From NCBI GenBank assembly GCA_964036295.1, contig OZ038464.1, forward strand, positions 4,653,501 through 4,717,500: 64,000 nucleotides of DNA, read 5' to 3'. A program made the position numbers and the translations under genes. Position 1 is the stretch's first letter; each line of letters begins with the position of its first letter. Shown here in pieces: positions 11,521 through 24,500 of this stretch. Source of the DNA: Plumapathes pennacea (taxonomy: Eukaryota > Cnidaria > Anthozoa > Antipatharia > Myriopathidae). The notes below the pieces were generated by a model, which saw only the letters and a list, made by a program, of their open reading frames with translations, had not been told where the DNA came from and ran no database searches.

Positions 11521-13261
11521 TATTTAAAATTAGCTTCTCCTTTCTGTTTTCAGTGCAAGTTCTCACAAGCTACATTAACGAACAGAGCACTGTTAAGAGT
11601 ATGTAAACAAGAACAACATCCCATTCGTTCACGGTTGGAACTTATGGACGCAACAAACTAGCGTGTTTTGACAAGTCTTTGAAACTTCATACCTCCGGAA
11701 AAGCGTTGCCGAACGAACCGCTTACAAACTCTAGTACTCTCTCACAAACGACAAATTAACATACAGCAGGATTTCATTAAGCCGTTCTTTGGCGAGTTGA
11801 AGGGTTGAGCCGCTTTCCTCCAAAATTCATTGTCTTATTTTCAGTCCAAGTCTGCGTTTCATACTGACCGCAGTTGGAACGGAAAGATGTATTTATAATT
11901 ATAGAGCTGTGTAGCATTAAAATGGCTATTATAGTACTCGATCCAAACTGTATGTAGATGAGGAATCGCGAGCGAGGGGGTCATCCCACCGCCATCAATT
12001 TAGTTTAGTTTAGTTTTTCGACTCGTATTCACAAGAAATGCGTGTACGCGTTCTCGTTCGCGTGTCCGAGCAGCTAATTCCAAGGCTTGGGGCGCTGTTG
12101 ATTGCCTATTTCCTTGAAGCAAGCATTTCACGTCTAAAGCCCTCACTCCTTTGAACGCGGAATTTGAGGTCACACGCGAACTTCATTCATAATTTCCGAA
12201 TAATATTCTGGTAGTTTCAGTGTATGAATGGAGATCTTACAATTCTGACAAGTTTAGTAACTCCAAGTTAATGCATGAGTTGCTAAAAATTACGAGAAAA
12301 CGTCCTGAAAAATATCGTCGGTGAAGATCCTAGCCACTAATACAGGATAAAAAGGCAAAACAAACATAAAAAATGCGGTCACAATTTCACAAAAGAAACT
12401 GAAAGAACGGAAATGTTCGCATCCTTATCTGAGGGGTCTAACCAGTCATGAATATAACAAGATAAAAAAGTAAACACTGCAAAACTATATTCATTAGTAT
12501 ACACAGAACTCATAATATTATAACACTGGCTAAGTTCTTTTCAGTAAAACAGCTTTTTTGGTTTGGTTTCTTAGAACGAGAACACTTAATTTTCTCTCTC
12601 GAGTGCAACCTAAAATCAGTTTGTTACCAGGAAAGCGGAAAAGTTCGAGATGTTGAAAATTCCATCACGTATCGAGTGGAGGTCACGCCATGGTATGTTT
12701 AGTTATTACTCACGAAATTTGTATTTTTGAGTGAAAAGAGGTTTGTGTTTCTGCTCAGTTTTATGTCCTCTAGAAATGAAAAATCTTGCATGGCAAGTGG
12801 TCTAAGCTGTGTCGCAGCTACCATAGCTGTATGAACGCCAGCTATAAACCAGTAAAGCCGGATATTTGGTACGCAGTGGATTATATTCAAACAACGAAAA
12901 AGCCCTCTGCAAAATATCGTCAGGAAATATCCTAACCATGCAGTGATACAGAACGAGGAGGTTAAAGAAACACGCAATAGCTAATGCTCTCTATGAAACT
13001 TCATCATGTTTACAAAGAAACCGTAAAAGAACGGAACACAAGCGTCGGTGCCTGAGGGCCTGCAACATGAATATCATTCACACCGACAAACAAGATCGAC
13101 TTGTAGTAGATGGGATGGAAATTAGTAAGTTCCACAACATAATATTATTGCAGTAACATAAATTATAATATGCAGTCATTAGCTCATCCGCTTTCAGTAA
13201 AAATCATACAGTCTTGCCACCTATATTGACAGAAGGTTTTGGTTCAGTGTCTCGATCAGTG
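11521..13261. repeat. Repeat mosaic, inverted relative to 55.8-57.7 kb
   Basis: From about 12,000 to 13,260 the sequence is the reverse complement, with small differences, of 55,770-57,700. Part of it (12,050-12,440) also matches 60,740-61,080 in inverse orientation. A TTTAG run at 12,000-12,017 pairs with CTAAA runs at 57,670-57,703. No gene is recognised, and the open frames in it are shared with the inverse copies only as decayed text. Confidence 0.65.
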
Positions 13262-14031
13262 CCATCGCCAGAAATTCCGGACATTTTGCGTCCACGATTG
13301 CTTCCGGTCTTTCCCAGCGGCGTGCAGTATGAGCATGCGCCATTCACACATTCAACATTGTTACGTACTTTGCCTCAGTGGGGTGGGGGAGGGATGGGTT
13401 TCTCCGGTTCAAAAAGAGACTGCTACGTTTAGGAGACGTGCCGCTGAACGACCTAGTTGAAATTAGCTTTCGTTTGGTGCAATTTTCATGCGATTTGGAG
13501 CTTCCCAGCCCAAAATATCGACATCCGAAGTCAGCGTATTTCACGGGAGGTATTCGCCATGGCTGACTGTGAACTGCAAATTCAAACACAAAAAGTACAC
13601 ATCGAATTTGCTCCAGGGGACTGACTGAGGCTTCACAGGAGATGTTCAATCCTTCGACAATCAGGTACGGGGTAGACATTTTGCGTTGTACCCAATGTTC
13701 TTGTATTAAATGCAGCTTAAAAAGTGACAGTAGCCGGTTTTGAGCGTATTCTGCTATCAATCCCTTCTTACGTCGGCCGAAATTTTAAATTCAAAAAAGT
13801 ACACATCGAATTTTACCGGAGATAAATATTTTTTGTACTGTTGTGTTTAGGAAGCTTTCCTCTTCCGAATGCTGCCCAGACATTTTTACGAACGTGCTTC
13901 AGTTAAGCGAAAAGCGCAATTTATTATCAGATCCCATACATTTCTTTGTTATTTCTTGAGCGGCTGTCAGCGTGAAACCTGATGCCTCTTCCGAGATGGT
14001 GCAACCGGATGTCTGAAATTTCTGGCGATGG
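13262..14031. mobile_element. Inverted-repeat element without visible target duplication
   Basis: The ends CCATCGCCAGAAATTCCGGAC and GTCTGAAATTTCTGGCGATGG are imperfect inverted repeats. The paralogous, inversely oriented sequence at about 55,755 reads GATCAGTGGAAACTAAA uninterrupted, so it is the empty site. Comparing the two shows a 770-bp insertion with no duplicated target bases. The interior has an unrecognised minus-strand frame (13,344-13,760) and an internal repeat (AAAGTACACATCGAATTT at about 13,588 and 13,797). The superfamily is not assigned. Confidence 0.65.
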
Positions 14032-14190
14032 GAAACTAAAAACTCTCAACACTTTTCCGCGCGACCTTTCATTTATGATATTAGAAATCAAACGGTCTTT
14101 TTACCTTTACTATATGAATGTGAAAACCAAAGTAACAACTTCCAGAAGCACCGCTGGCTTCAAAGGAATCTGCGCACAGCCAAATACTTG
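14032..14190. repeat. Repeat mosaic, inverse copy of 55.6-55.75 kb
   Basis: The sequence from GAAACTAAAAACTCTC to CAGCCAAATACTTGA is the reverse complement of about 55,595-55,755. It ends at the left edge of the GTCGTGGGT element. Confidence 0.65.
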
Positions 14191-14675
14191 AGAGTTTGAC
14201 TAATGGTCGTGGGTCGTGGGTCGTGGGTACAAAGTCGTGGGTGTGGGTACAAAGTCGTGGGTGTGGGTATGAAGTCGTGGGTGTGGGTATGAAGTCGTGG
14301 GTGTAGAAATAGGTCGTGGGTACCTAAAAACTGTAAAATTATGTTAATTGATAATATTTATTTATTAATTGGCAGCCAAAATAAGTTTAAACAAAAAAAA
14401 ATTCGCAAAATTAATTCTGTCTGTCTGTCTTAGAAGGCTATTTCTCTGGAATTACCCCGATATATTTTACCCCCCCCTCAAAATCTACAACTTCGTGCCT
14501 CACATCCACATGCCGGGGACCGGATAAGAGAAACTCCCGCACACACGCAACCGGGCCTAGTTGTGTATTTACTGGCTGGTTGTGCACGTGGATCAGTTCA
14601 CACAAATTCACACATATAAAAATGTCCCACCCCGTGGTGTAAAACCCACGACTTCATACCCACACCCACGACTTT
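14191..14675 (+). mobile_element. GTCGTGGGT-repeat element, copy 2, with terminal inverted repeats
   Basis: It begins GAGTTTGACTAATGG, followed by GTCGTGGGT/GTGGGTATGAA tandem units. It ends with the inverted form (ACCCACGACTTCATACCCACACCCACGACTTT). The middle shares about 430 bp with 10,389-10,840. No coding capacity. The left flank matches 55.6 kb (inverted) and the right flank matches 60.31 kb, so the element sits exactly on a rearrangement junction between the two repeat mosaics. Confidence 0.7.
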
Positions 14676-17400
14676 GTTAGTATGACAGTTACATTTTTGC
14701 TGTCTGTGTCATCATTCGCGCAATTATCACCTGTGTTTTTTTATCGAGATGCACTTAACAATTGTAGTTATTTGTTTTCTTTTTTCTAAACATAGTATTT
14801 TCCCTTGTTATGCACGAGACACACCTTCCTGATAATCATCAAATAAAAACAAAGAAAAGAAAAGGGAAATATTTTAAGCAGATGTGCTTACGACTGGAGA
14901 ACCATGTTTTCTCAGATCGGATCAGAAGTTCAACTGCCATGTTTGCTAACTGAACTTGTTTAAAATAAAATCAGCCGAGGTCACGCAAAGGCCTGTATTT
15001 AACTGGAAATTATTACGAAGTTTCTCAAAAATTACTTCCCGACAACTAAAGCTGTTAGAGTGATTTCATAAACTGATAATGATAACTTTATCAGTTTAAC
15101 TCGGGTTGTTGGGGTTGATTAGGTCCTTAGCAAAAGATATACTACAGTCGTCAGATGGAGTGTATTCTTCTAATAGCAACTTGTTCCCTATTTACAGATT
15201 CCTCTAAAACCCGCTGTGCTTCTGGAGTTGTTAGTTTGCTCAAATTACTAATTTGAAGGTAAGACAGTATTTATGAAATTGATAAGTCGTGGATAGATTA
15301 TACTAGTTTTTAGTTTGCACTCGAGACAGAAAAGATCATGTTTTTTCAACATATCTATCGATTCGAGACATCAAGTTATGTTTGAGTTCAATGATTTAGG
15401 AGATAATTTTCCGATACCCGATCGTGCCAACCACCGATAGAATCCAACCGTCCCGTTGCTGCGCAACGCAAATGGTGTCACATGCCACATCACGCGCACG
15501 GCGCCGCATAACTACACGCAGGGGAGTGGGGGGCGTGGGGGGAGGCTAAGATTCTCAGAATATCACTGAATTACGCCAAAAGGAGTTCTCATCAGTTTAA
15601 GCTGTCAAAGAGATTGTGCTCACTGAGTTCGACTGCAACTTGTGCCAAACTTTGCACCATTAGAAATTGACCGGCGCAAGTGATGGCTACAACCACTGCA
15701 TGAAAACCAGAAGAGTTAAACACGAACTAGAATCCCATTCAGACATCATTCTCTATCATAGACTTCTGCGTTGCAACAAGGGGTGAACAAGCAAAAACAT
15801 TGCGCCTACATCCGTGAAGCTGAGGATCAGTCAGCGTGTAAGCATTTCTCCGTCCGTCCGTGGCGTACAGTGAACAGTTTTGAAAAAGAAGGCCGCTCTC
15901 AGATTGCGCCAAGAAAAAACGCCTCCAGTTGGCCATATCTCAAGGTACGCAGTTTAATTTGGCTGTACTGACATAAACTCGTACGCATATTCTACTAGGC
16001 TTTCGATGGCATAGTCCAGTTTTACATTTCTATTCTCTAGTTTATGACTTACGGGGAACAGTGAAATCGAAGATCGTTGCATGTTAGCTCTGACTGTTTG
16101 CCGGCCGCCTTCGAATGAGCTGCCCCGACATGCGAACGAGAATGCATATATGCATTTCTTGTGGATACGAGATTGATAGCGGTGGGACACCCGTCTCGCA
16201 TGCGATTCACCACGTAACTATATACAATTTGGATTGACTTCTATAGTAAGTTCAACAATCGCAAGCGAACTCTTGTTGCACTCTTTTAAAGAGTCAGGAT
16301 CGCGTGATTGGATAATTCAATATATTTTCCTAGTTTGAGGCAGCTGCGTAAATCATTTTTGTCCTGTGCCCTGCAAAGCAGTGTTGCAGTTTTTTTCTTG
16401 AGTATACAGCCTGAAATTGATTGCTTATTTTGCACAAAGTGTTGTTGGAGTTAATACTTGTGATTGTTTCTGTTTGATCGCCAGAATTCATCACAAGGCA
16501 ATTCTGGGATTTATAAAACTTATTTTAATGCTACAACTTTATAAATATGACTGCGTGTTTCCGTTCCAACTGCGGTCAGTGTAAAACGCAGACTGAGTAA
16601 AAATGCAGACTGAAAATACAGCAATCAAGTTTGGAGGAAAAGCGGCGTCATCATACAAAACGTGTTCCAACAAAGTTCTCTCAACTTTTGAGTGACCACC
16701 TAAATTTGAGAACAGTCGACCCTTTAACCCGCCAGACTTCTGTCTGCTAACTTCTCATTTGTGAGAGAGCACAAGGGTATGAAAACAACTATTTGTAAAC
16801 GGTTTATTTTAGCAACGCCTTTCGGGAGGTATGGGGTTACAAAGACATCGTGCGACACTATAGATGTACCATGGCATAACCTCCACTCTGTGCATGGCGG
16901 AATTTTAAGGCAACTTGAACTTTTCCAATCTCATACAGCTTGTTAGAATCTAGTGAAATGGTCACTCGAGAAATATCACAGTAAACGGCCACACTGTTCT
17001 ACGATATCGTGTTTTCTTCTCTTGCATTATTGCAAAACCCAGATCAGTAGTGCAATTGCCTATCTTCTGGTACATAATTCAACAGGAAATGCAATCAACC
17101 AAAGCTGTTCATTTCAGCATTTAAAGGGTTTAGTTAGAATGAAATCGAAAGGCCCAAAAAAGAAGTTGTTTGTTTGACTGTTGTTGACCTGTCCATAGAT
17201 TCCGTCAAGAACTGCAAGTAGTGCTGGAAACACAATCAACAGCTGAGCGCCAGTGAACCACGAGGGTCGTTTTAGGGTTTGTTTATCTTTCACTTTTGTG
17301 TTCTGTCATCAGTGCAAAACTCAGACATCAAACAAGTGTTTTTGGTTACACGATAGTCTGATAATGGCCTGATTGAATGTCCGTTTGTCTGCAGATTCCG
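14676..17400. repeat. Repeat mosaic related to 57.1-58.3 and 60.3-61.6 kb
   Basis: The stretch 14,676-15,560 runs parallel to 60,306-61,600. The stretch 15,600-16,750 runs parallel to 57,110-58,280. Thus the two pieces occur in the opposite order in the second mosaic. The region from 16,755 is the empty counterpart of the Kolobok insertion at 58,282. Short open frames have no recognisable domain, and no gene is supported. Confidence 0.6.
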
Positions 17401-18397
17401 TCAAGAAAGCAAGTCCTGTGTGTTTCTACAGCTAATACGATGTAGTTAAAGCAAAACTTAAAAGTAAGTACTGGATAATTTACTTCATAAACTGCTGTGT
17501 TTTTCAGCTATGATAATTTTAATGACCATGCACGGGCGTGGCATGACGTAGACACATAGGGCCCGGTCGCACTATGAAGGTTTAGTCGATATTGATAACT
17601 CAGCATCAAGAGCAATACGACGGTTTCCTCAATGTTTGGTAGCAACTTGCTGACATATATTTCTGAAGACATATATTTCTGAGGCAGTTTGCATTTCAAA
17701 TGATGCAAATGCCGATATTAATTTGGCAAAAGTTAGCTTCACCAGCAGTATAGTGTTTCGCTCATGCTTCGGTCATACTTTGTCGTCTTGAAAAGTTTGG
17801 CGCAGGGTAGAAACTGGAGCTGATCTGTTACTCAGCTAAATAGAAAAAGCGCGGAAAGCATAGCAGTGTAACTTAAGATGTCGGGAAGGATCGGTATGAG
17901 ATCTAGAGCATCTAGAGCAGTCCTTTATGAAAGCTTAGTAACGCTTGACATGTTCACAACCATCCCCCCTCCCCCTTAACATCAAAATTTTGTTGTTCCA
18001 TAGTTATTGGAAATATATGGATGTAAGGGGGATCGTAAGTCGATCGCGAATTTGATTGAGATTTTAAAACTGGACTTTTTAGTTCCAGACTGTGTGTACT
18101 TCCTTGCCGCTGTTGCAAGTTTTGCTCGATCCGCTCGCCCTTTCCCCAAGGCACCTGCACTTTTAAACTCCCAAATTTTGGACCAACCCCCCTCCCGACG
18201 TTGAGAGGGAAACTGGTGAATGTGTTGAAGGCCCTTTATTCGATGCCATTTCAAAAAGAGCAGTTTGGAATTTGTTTGAAAATCGTACGCAAGAAATTTA
18301 CTGACAGCGATAGTAACGTCAGATATCGAAAAAAATATAAACTGATTCATCGTAGTAATTACAAGCATTTATACACCATTCAAAACTTTTTTTGCAG
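17401..18397. other. Upstream region of the NLR gene
   Basis: I see no coding sequence. A pyrimidine-rich tract ending TTTTTTTGCAG at 18,397 could be the acceptor of a 5'-UTR intron lying just before the NLR start codon. No promoter element was identified with confidence. Confidence 0.4.
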
Positions 18398-18399
18398 TT

Positions 18400-18423
18400 A
18401 TGACAGAAAATATTCCCAGGTGA
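18400..18423 (+). promoter_or_regulatory. Upstream ORF of seven codons before the NLR start
   Basis: An ATG at 18,400 opens a frame of seven sense codons that closes with TGA at 18,421-18,423, one base before the NLR ATG at 18,425. If the mature 5' UTR includes this stretch (it follows a putative acceptor at 18,397), ribosomes would meet it first. That could limit translation or require reinitiation. Confidence 0.4.
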
Positions 18424-18424
18424 A

Positions 18425-18569
18425 ATGGCGGACGCCAGACAGACGTCCAGCGAGGAAGATTCTGATTCATATGAAACAGCATCAGGATCAACTTCAGAAA
18501 CATGGGAAACAGCATCAGAAGAAGCTGCCACCTCCACTGACGAGGATGCAACCCAAGAACTCGTGAAAC
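18425..18569 (+). CDS. NLR exon 1: acidic, Ser/Thr/Glu-rich N-terminus
   Basis: The start is ATG in a good context (GAAATGG). The 48 residues are dominated by S, T, E and D (MADARQTSSEEDSDSYETAS at the front), so the segment is disordered and acidic. It has possible casein-kinase-type sites. The donor is GTACGT after phase 1, which joins cleanly to the phase-1 acceptor of exon 2. Confidence 0.75.
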
Positions 18570-21500
18570 GTACGTATATCTACAATTTGGCAAGGGTGTC
18601 CAGGTTTTCGGATCAAGAAATGCCCTTTAATTTACCACTCAGGGCCCAGTTTTTCAAAGCACGATTAGGCTAATCCTGGATTAGGTCTAAACTTTCTTGT
18701 CACTTTTAGCCTGAAAACGTGAAGGTTTCGTCCACAACGACTTTCTTGATAACGTTTTAAGCTGGAACAAGCTTTCTAATCCGTCTTTGAACAAAACCCT
18801 GCAGTTTATTGGGAGAGAGGTCGAGAGAAAGAATTTCATTAATCCTGGATTAGCTTAATCGACTTTCAAAAAACTGGGCCCTGGGGTCTAAATATGCCCC
18901 TGAGAATATCACAGGTTGCGGCCAGTTCAGGTCCAGTAAAACGCGGCCAAAAGCTGTGATGATAACTCGTGCTTATGATGGCTGTTATTACAAAGCTACT
19001 GTTTTGCAATAAATGTACAGTTAGTGAGAACTTTGATCCGTGACATTCTTATGATTCAAACATTCTGTACAGGTGAACCATCTGTTAGAGGGCTAAACAA
19101 GTTGGCTCAGAAACTCGCTGGGTGTTGGTATTCTCTTGCAATTCAACTTGGGTTGGACAAAGACTCAGTTGATAACATTGATCTCAACAATGCATACCCG
19201 ACCCCAGTTAGAAAAGCGTCCCATGCACTGGTGAAATGGCATAACGAATTCTCACACGATGCAACGTATGAGAGACTCGCTGAAGCTTTAAGACGAGTAG
19301 GCCGTGGCGATCTAGCACAGAGGTTCTGCTCTGATCAGGTGAACTCGAAGGTAAATCTGTGTTTTGGAACAGAAAAATAGTGAATTATGACAACAGTCAC
19401 GCGCTAACTCTTGGTTCGTCAAGCGTGCAACTGACGTGTGATTCAAAAAAAGTCGATCACGGAATAGGTAATTTCTCGATTTGAACTTTTCTATCTTGAA
19501 TTACCACCAGGAAGTTCATGAAATTACAAAACCAATCGCAAGCTTTATATTGTTGATCTTTTCACAGTAATCACTTCACATCAGGTTTTATTTTTGTTGT
19601 TTTCTCATAGAGCGAGAATACACATGGACAACATGAAGAGAAACAATGTAAGTTGTTTTCTTTCCTCCGATAATCCGGCTGTTTTTGCCGGCTATGAAGA
19701 AAGGGACTGGAAACGAGACATGTGCGCATGTTTATACCGCAGTAGATATCACTCAGCTCACTTTTTAGCCTGAGAAAACAGACGTCTCTCATTGCTCGCT
19801 CTTCCTGCTTTCTCACTCACTTTACATCTGATTTATTCCAGTATTGTTAGCTTGACTCAGACCACTCTGCATGTGAGAGAACCGCCTTTTGCAACTGTTT
19901 TGAGTTATTTTTTGTTAATCCTGAAGATATGTTGTGTTGGCAGTTATAACATTGACAAAAAAGTAAGAGTTTTCATAGTCTGCACAACAGGCGCTTTTCT
20001 TTCCGGGGAGCGCGCACGAATGGAAAGGCCAGCCAAAAAATACTTTTCGTCTTTTATGAATCAACAGTACCACCTGCCACATCAACTGCAGATTCTCAGT
20101 CACACGAGGAACAGACTGTCAAGAAAACAAGGACAGTGGAGTCTTCTTTAGGTACAGTACTGTGCTAGGAGATTCGTTTAATGTTGGGGACAAATGCAGA
20201 TCATAATTTAAATGGAGCAATATACCCAAAAGGAAAGCTGAGAGCTGGTTCTGGTAAAAAAAGGGCGTTCTTCGTCATCAGATTTCATGCACCAGATCTC
20301 AATACACCATCGCTTCTATACAACAATCTTTAGTTGTTGTAGTCTTTTACTCAGACAGTTTTTATCAAAAAGACCGTAAACAGCGTTCAGACTTCCCTTA
20401 ATTTGTTTTATAACAGCAAGTAAGATCTTGAAAAATTGGATTTTTTCCCTAGTTTGGTAAAACGGCTGCTCTCTTACTAGAATTGAACCTGTTATATGCG
20501 ATCTTAACAATACCCATACATTTTGTTAGGGACACAGTTTGGGTAAATTAGGTCAATTAAGATAATTTAAGCAGAAGTTTAGTTTGAACCAAGTTGGTCT
20601 GACCTCGAGGCTACGTGTGTGGTTGTGGTGTACGAACATTAGTCCAGTTTTGTCCAGTGCCTTGTGAAAGTTTACAAAGGAACAGCTGGTTGATATCTCT
20701 CCAACGGCCACCCTAGGGACAGAATTGAGTGACCGTTATAAGGAGGTGGCCGTTGTGAGGTAGGGGTGTAACATGACAAGACGCAAAATCAACTAAACCT
20801 GTGTCGAATTTCGTAAACTTATATTTATGCAAGAGGCTTTTACTGACACGGATCGAGTTTTATGATCTTTTAATACGCCATACAATAACCACTTCCGAGA
20901 TGCCTTGGTTCTGTTTCTAAACAAGGTCTAGTGCGAAAGCTTTCTCATGAAAACTAATTTTCATTTTCATGCAAATTAAACTCACAGTTTTCATAAGGAA
21001 GGTTTAGTAATAGGCCTCGGTTTGATAAAAAGGCAACCGGCATCTCGGAAATGTCTATTATATTTATGCATTTGTTCACATCTTAAGCCTATTGTTGATT
21101 CTGTAATGGAGAGGTTATATGAAAGATCCACCCCTTCCCTTGCCCCCTGTTTTTCTGGCCGATGCAAGGAGATTTTTAAGCGAATGGATCGGCGGCTGGG
21201 ACGATTAACCCTTGGTCGTTGCAGGTTGGGATGAGTGGTGGTTCTACTGTAGGTGTCTGCAATAACAGTTTAGTTTAGATTCTGTCGTCTTTTAATTTTA
21301 CACTTTTGCTGTTAGGACCCAGATCCCCACCTCAGAATGTCACAGCTCGTAGCAATGGCCCAACAAGTATTCTGGTGCAGTGGGACGAAGTGCCGCAGGA
21401 TGACCGAAATGGACTCATTGAAAGATATGTCGTGGTTTTTAAAGAAGTAAAAAACAGCAGAGAGGAAAGGAGGTCAGTAAATGCTCCAACTCAGCATTTG

Positions 21501-24500
21501 GAACTGAGTTCACTAGAGAAATTCAGCAAGTATGACGTCCGTGTGCTGGCTGTTACGGCCGCTGGACCTGGACCAGCAAGTTCTGTCCAGACAGTGATGA
21601 CCGGTGAAAAAGGTAAGGCTGGTCTCGTTCTTGTTGTTCTGCCATTTTTAGTTTAATAAATTACGGGATTTTACAGTTTTACAGCAACAGCGCCGTTCTT
21701 TTTTTTTCTCTTATCTGAAAACATGTCCTCTCAGGGCATTTCCTAACCCCCTCCCCTAAATAAAAATCAAAGAGCTTTCTTCTGATTAATGTTGCCGAAC
21801 AAAAGGTCATTTGGTGGCGACGAAAGGTCCCAGCATGGCTTTAGATGGTGTATGTGGCCAATAACTAGGGATCTTCACACATACGTAACTGTTCTAATTT
21901 CCCTTCTGACTAATCAAACTTGGTTCTTGGCTGATCACCGATCCAAACAAAAAGTTTGCATACCAAGGCATGCGTGTATCTTTGTCAGACTGAAGTGTGA
22001 CATAATGCTATATTGTTTTAGGATCAGTGTAGGTACATGGAAGCCAAGAAACAACTTCCTTAACCCTTCAACTCAAGTTAGTTTTCGAATAGTTATAGTT
22101 TGTTGAATTTTGCTTTGCAGGTGTTCCATCTGAAATTGAGCTTGACAATTTGTCTAAAGAAATAACGCTGTGCTGGGAGTCAGTTGGCATCCAACTTGGG
22201 TTGCGCCAAGAAGTGATAGACAACATCACTGCTAACAACGTTCAAAACCCTCGACCTGAGCAGAAGGCCTATAGCATGCTTATAGCATGGCGAAACCAAG
22301 GAAGCACTTCAACATACGATAAACTCTCAAAAGCGCTGATATGTGCAAAGAAATTTGATCTGGCCCAAACGTTCTGGACTGTACAGGTAATGATAGGGCG
22401 AGAAGAATTCTGTAAGAGAGTGTGATCGTCATTTTGTGCGATAAATCTCTCGGTGTATCTGGATTTCGTATTTTTTCTTTCGAGTGTTTTGCAAACACTT
22501 TTATTCCCGTGTTTTTTTTTTTTTTCTTCTCTTTTGTACAACAGTCTTCTATTTTCATTTATTATTTATTTATTTTTATTTTTTTGTAGAGTACTGATGG
22601 ACATCAAGTGGCATTTGGAAGTGTTGCAGGTACTAATGATTTAGTTTTCTGAGCTATCATTATAGATCATCATAATAATCATTTCGGAAATCAAAGCAGT
22701 GGAAAGTAACGTTTGCTTTTCAATACATTTTAGCTCTTTCACATGTTTTCATTAAATACTGACCGCTACATGTAAATGTTTGAAAACTTCGGTTCGTGTA
22801 ATTTTTGTCACATATACTTAATACTTTTATTTAAAATTTTATCACATGCAGTTCCATGCAACTGCGTCATCCATTTTTATGCCTGCTGTCCGTTTAGCTC
22901 GATCTCTTAGTCAAACATTAGTCGTTTTTGGTCCGGTGTAAGCCATGGGGCGCAACCTTTTCGAATTTTTCGTCTCCTTTCGAGAGCATGTTTGTCTGAC
23001 ATCTCCAAAAAAACTTCTTGCAGAAATCCAAGGCTTGAAGGTCTTAGTGGGTCTTCTCTAAAAGCCTTAGAATCAAACTGTCTTTTAAATTGTTCGCTTT
23101 CTACACTGATTGGTCTACTTTTAAGTACATAGAGCTTTCTTAGGCTGTATATCAGACTGTGGGCGCTGATGCCCAGGTGTACTGTGTTAAATATCTTGTC
23201 TGAGGTAACTCGACTACTCGTCTGAATTTCTCTCTTTTTCCTTAATTCACTCTTTCTGTTTCTGACATCAAACTATGTCTTATCTTGATAGTTCGACTAC
23301 TCGTCTGGATTTCTCTCTTTTTCCTTAATTCACTCTTTCTGTTTCTGACATCAAACTATGTCTTATCTTGATAGTTCGACTACTCGTCTGGATTTTTCTT
23401 TTTTCTTCACTTACTCTTTCTATTGCTGACGTCAGACTATGTTGTTGGTAAAAGTAAATAGCCGGAATTCCAGGGTTGAGTTGGCAACGACACAAAGTAA
23501 CCTTTGTCTTTTTCCGGCTCGAAACGTATACGATAACCTTTGACAGCTGGCATCCTTCGTCTTTTTGCCTGTGTAAAAAGTCAATCAGAAACAAACTCGA
23601 CCGGACATAACCAGGTCATGTTAAGGTTGAAATTTTGTCACATTGGGCAGCCAAAAGTTTAAAAATTCACATGAGTTAAGGCCCAAGAAAACGAACGCAC
23701 CATGTTGGTCAACATCGCCCAACAATGTGCACTGAATGCTTCTTGAGACACATTCTGCGATGCATTTTGGCGTTTTCTATCGTCTATTTTTATTGGGTTT
23801 ATAATTGCGGACCCCAACAGTACTATACGGTTTTGCAAAGAGTTTTGGGTAAGACTGTTGGACGATTTTGTGCCAACATGTTACGTTCGTTTGCTCGGAC
23901 TTCATTTTGAAACGTTACGTTCCGTTCGTTTGCTCGGAACTTCACTTTATTTTGGCAATTACCTGTGCTTACGAAGTTCAGCTGCTTTGTCGTTGTCGAT
24001 ATTTTCTTTGTGCCAGCAAATATGATTTTGTTCAGAAGGTTGCAAACTATTCTTTTTTTTGTTAAAGTGCATATAATCTCTAGAACGATAACATCTAAGA
24101 TTATTTGTCTATGAATTTGAAACAATTTTTTGTTTCAAAAGAGCTTAGAAAAATTCGACACGGACATTCCTTTCACGTTTAATCTTGGCGAAAAGGACTA
24201 TTTTTTTTTGCGGCAATTTTGAATCATGACCGAGAAAATAATCCCGGGTAAAGCTACCTTCTAATATCATGCAAATAACCTCTGACCCATGCGTGCTTCC
24301 TCTAAGGCGTAGCCAATCTCAAAATCTGATTTGGAAGTCAACATTAAAAAGTCACGACAAAAGATATAGACAAACGAAAACAAACAAACAAAAACAAAGA
24401 GAAGCTGAAGAACAGCTTCCTGACATGACGTCATGTAAGTACTAGTTCTCACGCGGACGTTCGGACGTAACTTCTTGCATGCATTTTTGTCGGCGTGAAA

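Larger units (their letters stand above)
18570..21315. other. NLR introns 1-4
   Basis: The intron between exons 1 and 2 contains an inverted pair GGGCCCAGTTTTTCAAAGCACGATTAGGC (18,641) and CTTTCAAAAAACTGGGCCC (18,864), ends of a MITE of about 240 bp. The intron between exons 4 and 5 is about 1.2 kb with no gene recognised. The short open frames here are incidental. Confidence 0.5.

Noticed and set aside
12699..12977. Minus-strand frame shared with 11,283-11,495 and 56,033-56,218
   Set aside because: The three copies differ by stops and shifts and belong to a dispersed repeat, not a protein family.
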